Part shown: positions 19,206 to 29,402 of the stretch, piece by piece
How the letters are laid out: each line of letters opens with the position of its first letter
Numbering within the stretch: position 1 is the stretch's first letter
NCBI GenBank assembly: GCA_050084515.1
Contig: CM114272.1
Span: forward strand, 8,742,001 to 8,806,000
Reading direction: 5' to 3'
DNA from: Blasia pusilla
Taxonomy: Eukaryota; Marchantiophyta; Marchantiopsida; Blasiales
Length of the DNA stretch: 64,000 nucleotides
Position numbers and translations under genes: made by a program
Notes under the pieces: model-generated
Told to the model about the DNA's origin: nothing
Database searches by the model: none
What the model saw: the letters and a program-made list of their open reading frames with translations, nothing else

Positions 19206-21445
19206 TTTTTGCTACTCTTTATTTTTACATGAGAAAGATGTCAGGGGGCTGGTGGGAATTTGTTGTTTGCAGGTAGGCAAGCGAGTTGCTTGGTCGGGAG
19301 CCCCTAGAGACGCGTGTGTTGCGGATGTTGGTCATTTTTTTGTTCAAAAGGCCGTGGGCGGAAGCGCTGTCCGTTTTTTTTCAGATTTTGTTGGTGTGGA
19401 TTGATTGGGGACAATGGCAGAGTGTACCGTCGAGAGTAGCGAGAGTGTCGGGAAAGAGCAAGAGGCGGTTTAGGTCGAGGAGGTAGTAGAAAATTAGGTC
19501 ACAGAGGCGGCCGGAGGTTAGTTGGGGCGGCGACGGGCATGGACGGCCCGCCCCCCCTTGAGGTGGGAGGCGCACATAGGGTTGCGCACCCCCCTGCCCC
19601 CGCGTATTTAGGTAACGTGGTAACGGTAGGACCGGACGTGGTGGAAGGTCAATGTGGTGACAAGGCTACCAAGTGAGGATGGATGTGGTGGAGCTGAGTA
19701 CGTGGTAGGAGTGGAGCAAGACCAGATTGACTCAGGCTACGAGGTTGAGCAAGAGGATGTGGTTGAGGTGAGTTGCGCAGTGGGAGATCATTTTTGCATT
19801 TGGTGATTCGCGAGCGTGGATGGGATTTGAGACGAGAGTTGGCAGTCATTACGGGTCGTTACGGGTCATTACGAGTCATTACATGTCGCGTCCCTACTCT
19901 CCTTGAACGTCAATCTTTAGTGTTGCGGAAGCGTACGTTCAGTAGGTCACGATCTCATCGCCGATCTGTACCCAAACACACACTCTCGTTAGTCGGGTCT
20001 GGGCCAACCAGCATTCCAACCCACCGAGTTCTCAACTCGGCGTCTCATCAAGCTCAACCTTCCTTAGTTCCTAGTTTCCAAAACATGGCAAGTCCTTCAA
20101 GACTTGGAACAGACTTCCTGGTTAGTCCAGGGATCTGAAATGGCACCCACGCGCCTAGCGATCCCAACTGTTCAACGGACCTCGTGTGAGTTCCAAACCA
20201 AGACCCAAGTAATTGAGTCACGGGGTGAAATCCAAGAGGGATGTCTAAAATCGCCTCAATAGACTTGGTGCAGGTTTTCCAACCCAACCCCCAAACTCGC
20301 GTTCCGTTCCATGCCCTTGAGCCGCCCTGCGGCGCCCAAAGTGGGGTTCGGGTTCCAAGCACTCTCGAAGACCTTCCCCCTTGCTAGTACTTCTGGGGTT
20401 CTCCAATAACCCCCCCTTTGGAAAAGGAGGGTCGGGCCCTTCATTGTGGCTCTCAACCCGACTCTACTTACAATCATTTCTGGGTTGTTTCTCACCCGCT
20501 GCTAAAGCGTTTGCAAAGATCTTTAGTGCGTTTGAACCGGCTTTCTATAAGATTTCTAACGCACCCTTATTTAATCCAAACGCATCTTGGCGCTAAAAGT
20601 TATGGCCATAAATACAGTCGGAAACTCTCAAACGCTAGTGGCGTTCCAAATCCGGATTCTTCCTTTGGCAACTTACTTCCTAGACTCGACTTCTTTCAAG
20701 TCTCATTTCGCGTTTGGTCCAGGTTTCTCGGTCGCGACCACAACATCTGAAACGCGATGCCTCGCTCACGTCTCATCTCCTGTCTCCTCTTTGAGACTAC
20801 TCCAATGTGCAAACCATCTTAGCGTGAGCCCGCTAATGTTCCGATGTTCTGCTTGGCACTCGTTTGGTCATGAGGGTCGCGACATTACAGGTCGATTGGG
20901 GGCCAACGCGGTAGTACTTGACCTATATGGGCGCGAGGGTGGTGATGGAGACACACACGCCAATGTTGATCAGCAGGTTCAACGTGTTGGTCGAGGAGAG
21001 TGTCGTGTTGCAGGGTTGCCGTACCACATGGAGGAGTGAGTGCTGACGGTACGTAGGTTGGAGGGCGTAATCAGGTTACCCATTTGAGTCCCTTTTCCCG
21101 TACTTGTCGTGTGTGATTGAGAGTGATGGGTATCGGGTAGTAGCTGGTGCTAGGTGGGTGCAGTAATGGTAACGAGTGTAGACTCTTTTCATGTGTAGCA
21201 TGTTAGTGGATATACGGTGGTTGCCGCGTAGGGGTTGCATGTATGACCCGAGAGTGTCGCTAGGTTAGGTGAGTCAGTTGGGAGGCTCATGGTGAGCCCG
21301 AGTGTTGAGTGTGGGTGAGGCCCGGTGTGTCATCACGCGATTGACGTTAGCATAGGTGAGCTAGCGAGGAGTGTGGGAGACTCTCGGTGAGTGTGAATGC
21401 TTGAGCGGGTGAGACAGGGTTGTCATCACGACGTTCTTCCAAGGT
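19206..21445 (+). other. Gypsy 5' internal region hosting a nested solo LTR
   Basis: This is leader sequence between the 5' LTR and gag, cut by the solo LTR at 19884-20884. Short direct repeats of GGGTC(A/G)TTAC occur at 19853-19883, and the solo LTR landed in the last of them. No primer-binding site could be assigned with confidence. Confidence 0.45.
19884..20884 (+). mobile_element. Solo LTR, family B, copy 2, with perfect TSD
   Basis: A 1,001-bp block begins TGTCGCGTCCC and ends GGGTCGCGACA, giving inverted termini TGTCGCG / CGCGACA. It is flanked by a perfect 5-bp duplication TTACA (19879-19883 and 20885-20889). It has no coding content and is homologous throughout to 16677-17687. It is therefore a solo LTR left by recombination between two LTRs of a full element that had inserted into the gypsy leader. 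The gypsy insertion is the older event. Confidence 0.93.
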
Positions 21446-22712
21446 TTGGAAGAACGGGGTAGTGCGAGCAGTAGTAGTGGTGTGACATGGAGTGGACTGA
21501 GATACCAAGGGGTTACGAGTGAGGAGCTACCTCGACATCCATCCGTGGCTGGATCGTCATCACTAGACACTGGGTCTCGTGACGAGATCGCAGACGGAGG
21601 CAGGATCACTTGGCAGGAGATGGACGACATGGGCCATCGGGGCATGCATTGTTTCTCGGGTGCAGTGGACACCATCGACTTAGATGATTTTATCCAGGAG
21701 TTTGACACGTGGTGCGACTTCCAGGAAATACGGACCCCGACACGGTTCAACCCTTTCATGGCATGGAAGGGGTTGTTCCAACACTTGGAGGGTCCTCCGA
21801 TGGATGATTACATGGAGTTTCCATCATTATATTCAATAGAGATTGATGCCTGCAAGATGTATTGGGCTCCAGGGTATGTGTCCACTAGTAGTCACGAGGT
21901 TTATGATGGGATTGTGAGAGGAGAGAGACCCACACCATCAGCCTGGAGACTAGATGGAGAGGAGGGCAGTGAGATAGGCGATGTGGTAGAGACCTGTGGT
22001 GGTAGAGGGCCACCCACCATTAGTCCCACAGTGGAGTTCTTCTGACAGTTGGGGAAGAGCTACCAGGGCGTACGCACCGACAAGCTGAAGAGCCTATAAG
22101 ATTTTCAACAACGATCGGTTGAGAGTCAGAGAGAGGCATTCACACGCATGAGGAGGCTGATCATTGCTACGTATGGAGTGATCGCGGCACAATCAATCCA
22201 GTATTGGTACGGGGTTCTGGACCGAGAACTATGGAGGAGAGTCCGAGATGCGGTACTGATTCACACAACGAAGCCCACATTGAAGGTGGTCTTTGAGTTG
22301 TCTCAGCATATTGAGCTCAACATGAGTGAGGAGCTGGTAGTGACCGCTGGATTTTTTTGAGAGTTGACGGGTCCACGAGCGACAGTGACCCCACAGGTGC
22401 CACAACGAGCACCAGTACCACGGGAGCGGGCCGGTGTGCCCAGAGAGCAGGTCGGGTACCGTGAGCCTAGGAGGCAACGACCCATACCTACATATGTTGC
22501 CCAGCAGGCACCGATGTGATCATGTTGGATGTGTAGAGGGGCCCATAGGCAAAGAGACTTCCCACAACATGGGAGAGGACCACGAGTGCCTCCGATTGCT
22601 CAGGAGCCACAGAGGATGGCCCCACCATAGCACCAGTGTGACTATTGCCACAGATATGGTCACACTAGGGATAGGTTTTTTGACCATCACCGAGAGGCAC
22701 ATCCAGAGGTAG
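21446..22712 (+). pseudogene. Gypsy gag region with zinc-knuckle remnants
   Basis: The frames at 21446-22045 (acidic N-terminus, FNPFMAWKGLFQHLEGPP) and 22148-22360 (AFTRMRRLI region, LWRRVRDAVLIHTTKPTL) read as capsid. They are followed by a proline/arginine-rich stretch and two knuckle-like motifs near 22520-22690, CWMCRGAHRQRDFPQH and CDYCHRYGHTRDRFFDHH. Gag packages the element RNA. Several in-frame stops break it, and the knuckles deviate from the canonical CX2CX4HX4C. Confidence 0.6.
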
Positions 22713-23232
22713 GCCGAGGGCTTGGGGGCGGTTGTCTTGCAGGAGGTCGGGGAGTTCTTCCTAGACGTGGTGGTAGAGGACCACTATTAGCCAAAGGAGA
22801 TGGAGTAGGAGCACCAAAGTTGGCACTTCTCTCATGCATCGATCAGTTGGAGCAGAGTATTGCTGCCATGACGATGATGTAGCTTAGGGAAGGCACGGAG
22901 CTACGAGCAGCTAGTGTGACTCCAACTTCTACCTCTTACCGTGACCTGGGTGAGGATCTTGCCAGTATGGGGTTTACGTGTAGTGCAGCCCAGGTTGAGG
23001 CAGCTGCAGTGGTGACTCGGGGTGCTGCGAGAGGCACCGAGCCATCAAGAGGTGGAGTTGAGATTGACCCACTAGAGGGGACCGATGGACGCAAGGCGAG
23101 GGTTCCAAAGTCATTCACATTGTCGGAGGCACTACACACACCATCCATGGTGCCTCGACGACCAGTAGTGCCTATAGCTGAGGCACCTACGTTGATGTCA
23201 CGAGGAGTTGGAGTGACAACTCCTATGCTTGA

Positions 23233-23985
23233 GTGGAGTCAGTGTCAACCCTAGTGTTGGAGGTGGCCACCAGGGTGAGTCAGACTCCATTATTCTCCGC
23301 CATAGAGTTGGCGACGTTGGGAGTTGGACCAGCTGAGGTGTTTCGACTGGCCGCCACGTTGTGTGAGCGTGGAGAAGTGACTGCTTCTTGTTCAGAGGTA
23401 GTTGACGAGGTGGTGGACTTGCCCTCAGAGCCGGTGCTCGAGACGTTCCCCACAGAGTCATGGCATGCAGCGGCGGCGAAGTTGGTAGATATGCTAGCTC
23501 GACTGACCATAGAGCGAGCAGTGGTGACACATGGAGTAGTGTTAGTGGATAACCGAGTTGGAGTATTTTGCTTGGTTAGTCCCACAGAGACAGTATACCA
23601 CCCGCAACGCGTCCTACTTGATTCGGGAGCGCAACCCTTGATGTTAGGGAAGGTGGGGTGTTTAGCGTTGGGATTACAGAAGGCCAACATTGAGCCTTGT
23701 CCCTTTCAGATACATACCTCGATTGGGGGCGTGTCACCCACGCAGTATATGACTCGACAAGAGATGGTTGTCAGAGTCCAGCCAGAGCATGCGACAGATA
23801 GTGCTATGGTGCGCAGACATGCGATTACGACATTAGTTGAGTTGTACGATGTGTTGGTGGGGAGTACAGTGTTATATCCCCTAGGATTCATCCTTGACTA
23901 CTGGGAGGAGACCGTTGCTTATCGGCCAGGGTGGCGGTCAGGTGACGGGCGGATGAGTCAGTTACCAGTGCAGTTTTCCGGATGA
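23233..23985 (+). pseudogene. Gypsy aspartic protease region
   Basis: The 250-codon frame carries the catalytic box VLLDSGAQPLMLGK, with the DSGA active-site triad intact, and a downstream DVLVGSTVLYPLGF stretch typical of retropepsin-like domains in Ty3/gypsy elements. The protease would release Gag and Pol products. The same reading frame continues through a TGA at 23983 into the linker and methyltransferase, which argues for one polyprotein. A second copy of this region lies at 38810-39350. Confidence 0.8.
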
Positions 23986-24123
23986 GGTGGTCGATCACGA
24001 GGCGAGTCTGTGACCACGTTGGCAGCTTTCAGAGGTAGTGTTAGTTGGCCAAGAGAGTTGTTGGAGGGGAACGCACATGCGAGGGATGTCCCACTAGCGG
24101 ATAGTCCCACGGAGAGATAGGCC

Positions 24124-25302
24124 ATGGCGAGTGTCTCTTCCCATGTTGGTGAGACCTCTTCACCATTGTGTGGTGCAACTCGAGTGCTACAGAGGAGTGC
24201 CGACGACCGCGTGAGGCACGCGTGGAGTCATGCCTTTATCCCGGAGCAGCGAGAGTCAGATGGCGATCGGGCTCCCGGAGAAGAGAGGTTGATCCCACTG
24301 GATAACACACTCGTTGTGTGACAGTGTCCAGAGGAGGGTGTTCGGGTGTTAGATGTCTTCGAAGGGATTAGCACCGGATTGGCTGCAGTATTGCAGGCGG
24401 GCATACGGGTGCATCAGTATCTTTATGTGGAGAGATATGAGACGGCGCGACGAGTATCATTACGTCACGTAGCAAGATTGGTCCAGAGGTATCATGAGTT
24501 GTTGCCGGTATCTGCAGTACGGGGATATCAGCATACACTACCCGCCGACATCTCTTTGGTGGGGGCGTAGGATCTGGATAGAGTTGGCACCATTCATTTG
24601 GTGATTGCTGGATGGCCATGTCAAGGTCATTCATCAACTTGCCGAGGATTTGGATTGCAGGATCCGAGGTCAGGGATGTTTTGGGAGATGCTGCGAGTAG
24701 TACGACACTTGTAGGAAAGTCAGACATGTTCTCCAGCATGCATTTTGGAGAACGTGTTGTTGTTGGGAGACACTCGTGCATGTGTGATGGCGAGTGTGCA
24801 TCAAGTGAGGTCCTGGTTGGGACTTGTTGGGTTGCTAGATGCAGCGAGAGTTGGATCACGTGCCCATCATCCATGATTGTGGTGGACGAACCTGATACCA
24901 TCAGAGGTACTAAGTTGAGCATACGATGGAGTCCAGAGAGCACCACATCTCACAATGGATGCTATTTTGGGCTCAGGGCGTCGATCTCAGGTGGTGACGC
25001 GAGATGATAGACCACCGTTGGCAATGGCCAATAGGGTGGGGGAGTTGAGGGCAACCTTACCTACGTTGGTGAGCTTCCCAACATCCCATGCCTTTCGTCA
25101 GGGAGGACGAGGCATGATTTGGGATGAGGTGACCCGAGCATTGGAGGAGCCTACAGCAGATGAGCGCGAGCGCGCCATGGGATTCACTACGGGTACTACG
25201 ACGGTGCCAAATATGACTGACGCATCCCAAAGACATGTGTTGGGGCAGGCGATGGACCTCAACTATCTCACATGGATAGTCACCCTAGGTTTGGTTGAGT
25301 AG
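24124..25302 (+). pseudogene. C5 cytosine DNA methyltransferase domain inside gypsy Pol
   Basis: One frame (that of the protease) holds all landmark motifs of C5 cytosine methyltransferases. Motif I is VLDVFEGISTGLAAVLQAG (24346 on), followed by YLYVERYETARRV (motif II). Motif IV is AGWPCQGHS with the catalytic Cys at 24619-24621, then DPRSGMFWE. Motif VI is ILENV (about 24742-24756), motif VIII is the GSRAHH and LWWTNL stretch, motif IX is TADERERAMGF, and motif X is HVLGQAMDLNYLTWIV, ending at TAG 25300. The order is canonical, unlike the permuted plant DRM enzymes. No BAH or chromodomain is seen, unlike MET1 or CMT. The domain is about 320 residues. In-frame stops at 24319, 24568, 24712, 24874 and 24916 inactivate this copy. 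The expected role is methylating cytosine in DNA, perhaps the element's own copies; that role is inference. Confidence 0.85.
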
Positions 25303-25702
25303 AGACAAATGCGAGTGTCATCCATGCCGTCACGTCCACAAGTTGGACCATTGCCTATAGGGTCTGTACAAGCATTGGCTGGGGCCGAGACGAGGAGAGA
25401 TAGGCACCCATGGACTTCTTGGGACGTGGTTCGAGCGGAGAGTGCAAAGGCGGCTAGAGTAGCACATGTTCATTTTTTGGATGAGGAGCATGGTGTAGGA
25501 GGTGAGAGTGGAGTGGCTGTTGCGGAGGTGGCTAGGGTTGCTACATAGCAACCAAAGCCGGAGGTTGCGTCCTCTCCGAGTGAGGTCACGATGGAGACTT
25601 GGGAGCCTGTGATAGGTCTCAAGTTGATAGGAGGAGAGCGACGGCGAGTTCATAGGTTTCCGTGAGGGCATGTCAATTGTTTTGCCTTGATGATCGAGAG
25701 AC
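25303..25702 (+). other. Linker between methyltransferase and RT
   Basis: The methyltransferase frame continues (25309-25548 and a little beyond, with TAG at 25300 and 25546) through a low-complexity acidic stretch (HFLDEEHGVGGES). A frameshift near 25660-25700 leads into the RT frame. No separate start, promoter or terminal repeat is seen that would make the methyltransferase an independent insertion. Confidence 0.6.
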
Positions 25703-26358
25703 TTGGGTATCTTTGAAGGGTCCCGGATACGGATTGAGTTGGCTAGTGATACGCCGATCTTTCGTCGACCCTACAGGTATTCTGATATGGAGCGAGCCTT
25801 GATTCAGAGCAGGATTCAGAACTTGTTGGAGGCAAGACTTGTGGAGTTATCACATGGGGAGTATGCATCTGCCACAGTCATGCCGGCAAAGAAGGATATG
25901 TATGGAAATTGGGTGGATAGGCGGATGTATGGTGATTACCGTCCTATCAATCGACAGACAAGGTCAGATCGGTATGCCATGCCTACTCCTGAGGAGATCT
26001 TTGATGCGGTAGGGCATGCAAAGATCTTTTGTACTTTAGATCTCCGTGCTGGCTATCATCAACTTCTTATCAAGTTGGAGGATAGGGAGAAGACATCATT
26101 CTGGGGATAGATTAGTTTGGGAGAGATTTCTTGTATCAGTGGCGGTTCTTACCATTTGGGTTGAAGAACGCGCATGCAGAGTTTCAGAGAGTGATGGATA
26201 GGATTATGGCTGGCTTGGATTTTGTACGATGTTACATAGATGATATTCTTATCTTCAATTCCATGGTTGAGGAGCATGAGCGACACTTGGAGGAGGTGTT
26301 TTGGCGATTGCAGTTACATGGACTGAAGTTACATCGAGGAAAGTGCAGATTCTTTTAG
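25703..26358 (+). pseudogene. Gypsy reverse transcriptase
   Basis: Motifs in order: RRPYRYSDMERALIQSRI, SATVMPAKKD, YRPINRQTRSDRYAMP, FCTLDLRAGYHQ with its catalytic Asp, then in another frame LPFGLKNAHAEFQRVMD and RCYIDDILIF. The YIDD box keeps both catalytic aspartates. A stop at 26110 and a frameshift separate the two parts. The rest of the connection region follows to about 26640 with isolated stops. Confidence 0.88.
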
Positions 26359-26687
26359 GAGCAGATTGAGTACTTGGGACACACCATATACCCGAGTGGG
26401 TTAGGCGTCCAGCAGACGAAGGTGGAGGCTATTGCGCAGATTCCGTGCCCTACAGATGTGAGTCGAGTCTGAGCGTTTCTTGGACTGGAAAACTTCTATC
26501 AACGGTATGTCAAGGATTTTAGTGCGATCGCAAAGTCTTTGATCTTGTTGACGAGACTTGATCAGGTTTGGTTGTGGGGAGATGATCATGAGTGAGCATT
26601 TCAAAAGCTCAAGGATAGGTTGACGTCCTCACCTATTTTAAAAGACCGGTTAGGGGTCGCCCATTCCAGTTACATACGGATTGGAGC

Positions 26688-27317
26688 ATGTTGGGTCTAG
26701 GAGTAGTGCTTACTCTGAGGGATGACGAGGAGAGGGAGTTCGTTGTGGCTTACGCCAGCCGATCAAACAACATTGCAAAGGAGAAGTACAACTCCTATAA
26801 GGGAGAGTGCTTGGCTGTAGTGTGGGCCGTAGCACATTTCAGGTGCTATTTATTCAATAACCCTTTCACACTTATCACTGATCATCAGCCGTTGAGGTGG
26901 TTGATGGAGTCCAACAAGCTTACAGGAAAGCTTGCCAAGTGGGCTCTATTACTACAGGAGTATGAGTTTGAGGTGGTTCATAGGCCAAGTCGGCTGAACC
27001 AAGATGCGGATGGGTTGAGTCGTAACCTATGTCCGAGTCAGAGAGACAACACAGGAGCTCGATGGCACGGAGAGAGTGATGAGGAGATGGTGCACGTGTG
27101 GCATGCATATGCTTATCTTTGTTGGTTGACTATGGTAGGCCAACTACAGGTGATGACTCCAATGGTGGGGTTGGATGATGAGTCTTTGGATCCGGAGGTC
27201 AGTGAGGAGGCGACAGGTGGTCGTGATATCCATGATGACATGGAGGTTGTGGAGTTCTTGCGCACTGGCGTCATAGCGAGCACAGTAAGTGCTAGGGAGC
27301 GCGATCGGATCCTATAG
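26688..27317 (+). pseudogene. Gypsy RNase H domain and start of integrase region
   Basis: The frame shows VAYASRSNNIAKEKYNSYKG, ECLAVVWAVAHFRCYL, LITDHQPLRWLMES and HRPSRLNQDADGLSRN. These are the standard RT-linked RNase H landmarks of Ty3/gypsy, which remove RNA from the cDNA hybrid. A variable tail leads to the integrase zinc region at 27354. Confidence 0.88.
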
Positions 27318-27353
27318 AGAGCCAGGAGGTTCAGGTGGGAGGGGACTCATATT

Positions 27354-28218
27354 TTGCGGGTATGGGGAGATGGTAGGATACGAGTGGTATCTCATCCTTC
27401 CCAGCAAGCATGTGTAGTGCGACATGCCCATGAGGAGTTGGGACATTTTGGAGTAAATCATACTTATAGCTTACTCCAGATTCACTATTGGTGGCGCGGC
27501 ATGCATACTGGGGTACAGCAGTTTATGGCCAGATGTATGATATGTGACAGAGTGCGAGCATCCTTCAATGCTCCCACTCCGTAGTTACATCCTTTGTCGA
27601 TTATGGGTTTAGGTTATCAGTGGAGTTTAGATTTTTTGCGGGACCTTTGCCATTGACGGAGCGTCATCACAGGTACGTGTTGGTCATGGTGGAGCATTTC
27701 TCCAAGTGGATAGAGTTGGAGGCACTACCAGACAAGGCGAGCAAGGGAACAGCTTATGCGTTTCTAGGTTGTGCACTTGTCACTTTGGTGCACCGGCGGA
27801 GGTATTGACTGACCAGGGTACCAAGTTCAGGGGAGAGTTTGAGGCCTTGTGTGATCAGGCATTGATAGATGACCGCACCACGTCCAGAGATCATCTTGAG
27901 GCAGATGGGTTGGCGGAGAGAGTGGTACAAATGGTGAAGAGAGGATAGCGCAAGCATGGCTTGCAGTGGGGACACTTGAGGGAGTGGGACCTATAGTTGC
28001 CATGGTTGGCTATGAGTTATCGCTTTAGTCGGCAGGCATCTTTGGCGTCATTTTCACCGTACTTTTTGCTCTTTGGGAGAGAGCCAGATTTACCTGTTGC
28101 TATTCGACGTGACATGGCGGAGGTGTTAGATCTTGATGATCTAGATGTGTGGGTACAAGCATGTTCTCAGAGGACGGAGATTTTTCGTAGAGTTATGCCT
28201 ATGGCCTTTGAGAACTGA
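27354..28218 (+). pseudogene. Gypsy integrase (HHCC and DDE core)
   Basis: The zinc region at 27354-27584 shows H-X3-H (HAHEELGH) and C-X2-C (CMICDR). The core is spread over frames: the first Asp in WSLDFLRDL near 27620, EVLTDQGTKFRGEFEAL (second Asp, about 27805), and DGLAERVVQM with the catalytic Glu. A WLAMSYRFSRQASLASFSPYFLLFG block follows. Integrase inserts the cDNA into the host genome. At least two frameshifts and several stops break it. Confidence 0.85.
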
Positions 28219-28358
28219 GCTATTGCTCAACATAGAGATACATTGAGGTACGCGACCATTTGTCGGGGAGGTTCTTGTCCAGGGATTAGGAGGTTTCATC
28301 CTGGGGATTACGTGTATTTACAGTAGGCGACACCCACGACGCTAGATGTCACTGCAAG

Positions 28359-28667
28359 GTGCACGATCCTACGTGTACGCGAGGTATTACTGACCGGAGT
28401 CCTCATGTTGGAGGAACGGGAGGTAAGGTTTGGAAGGATGATGTGCGCAATTGTGCGCCATGTCATCTTCCAAACGTAGACGAGACAGTGGATCCAAGCT
28501 TGGCAGTGGTATCTACAGGCTTGAGGTGTATGTTGTGCAGATCTGCGAGGGGTGCAGCCACCATGTTGGTATGTGATGGTTGTTCTCAAGGGTGGCATAT
28601 GTCATGTCTGACCCCCCGTCTTGATGTAGTTCCCACAAGACGATGGATGTGTCCGAGATGTGTTTAG
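28359..28667 (+). pseudogene. C-terminal PHD finger of the gypsy Pol
   Basis: After the integrase C-terminal segment (HPGDYVYLQ near 28300 and KVWKDDVRNCAPCHLPNVD) comes an exact C4HC3 PHD pattern at 28527-28661: CMLC, 11 residues, CDGC, 4 residues, H, 2 residues, C, 14 residues, CPRC. The core reads MLVCDGCSQGWHMSCL and WMCPRC. PHD fingers read histone H3 tails. In chromoviruses a chromodomain at this position guides integration, so an analogous targeting role is a reasonable inference. The finger is intact, but a frameshift near 28405 separates it from the integrase frame. Confidence 0.85.
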
Positions 28668-28742
28668 GGTAGTAGGTCATGTCAGAGAGATGTGATATTT
28701 TCTATCTGGAATTGGGGGGATCCAAGTGCGAGCTAGGGGACC

Positions 28743-28881
28743 CGTTGTGTGATCTCCATGTATATGTATGAGTTGATTTTTGTACATGTGTGGATCGACC
28801 CGTGTGTGGGGAAGATCAGTGTTGTGTGGTATAGATATGACCAACAATGTATGTTGTGTAGCGATGTGTATGCGCACGACA
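28743..28881 (+). repeat. Extra copy of LTR-A 3' module before the 3' LTR
   Basis: This 138-bp block, GTTGTGTGATCTCC to GCGCACGACA, is repeated almost exactly at 29265-29402. Only two bases separate it from the TGTCACA start of the next LTR copy. It follows a purine run (AATTGGGGGGA, about 28711) that could be the polypurine tract. It may be the tail of the original 3' LTR, with the next copy added in tandem. Confidence 0.7.
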
Positions 28882-28883
28882 GC

Positions 28884-29402
28884 TGTCACATCTGAGTAGC
28901 TGATAGGCCAGGATCTATCGTGGATAGGGCGTAGGAGCCAGCGGAATATCTTGAGTGTAACTTTGTCCCACGATATCGGATGAGGTTGAGGATAGATCCA
29001 TTGTGTTAGGAACGTCGTTTCTGACAACTTTCATGTTGAGGTCTTTCATAACCAGGTGACTTGTTGACCAGGTCACCTGCCCCTGGTAATCTCTGTGTGC
29101 ATGTTACCCAAGGGATTGCTATTTTTAGGGGAAGAGCCTTTTGGCTCTTACCAACCCTATATAAGAGAGGAAGATGGCTTTCCTAAGCCATCTTTCTCAT
29201 GTTGGGCCGTTGGAGCACCTCTCTTGTATGTGTGTGATATAGGACTAGGGTGTTAGCGTCCGGAGTTGTGTGATCTCCATGTATATGTATGAGTTGATTT
29301 TTGTACATGTGTGGATGGACCCGTGTGTGGGGAAGATTGGTGTTGTGTGGTGTAGATGTGACCAACGATGTATGTTGTATAGCGATGTGTATGCGCAAGA
29401 CA
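28884..29402 (+). repeat. 3' LTR (family A), internally deleted
   Basis: Begins TGTCACATCTGAGTAGCTG, follows the 5' LTR to about 29263, then jumps to the 3' module and ends CAAGACA. Compared with the copy at 14514-15137, the middle module (about 120 bp) is missing. It keeps 34 bases that the 5' LTR lacks. Confidence 0.75.

Larger units (their letters stand above)
18780..29402 (+). mobile_element. Ty3/gypsy retrotransposon with DNA methyltransferase and PHD finger
   Basis: The element runs from TGTCACATCTG (18780) to GCAAGACA (29402). Flanks 18776-18779 and 29403-29406 are both ACTT, a 4-bp target duplication, and they join two halves of one minus-strand gene. The internal order on + is gag with CCHC-like knuckles, aspartic protease, C5 cytosine methyltransferase, RT (YIDD), RNase H, integrase and PHD finger. 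Protease before RT and integrase after RNase H define Ty3/gypsy. A 1-kb solo LTR is nested at 19884-20884. Stops and frameshifts make the copy dead. The terminal repeats are unequal (see the LTR entries), so its history includes rearrangement. Confidence 0.85.

Noticed and set aside
24346-25302. Host methyltransferase gene (MET1, CMT or DRM) pseudogene
   Set aside because: No BAH, chromo or UBA domain and no exon structure are visible. It shares one frame with the gypsy protease and sits between protease and RT.
28743-28881. Independent MITE
   Set aside because: It has no inverted ends of its own and matches the 3' module of LTR family A.
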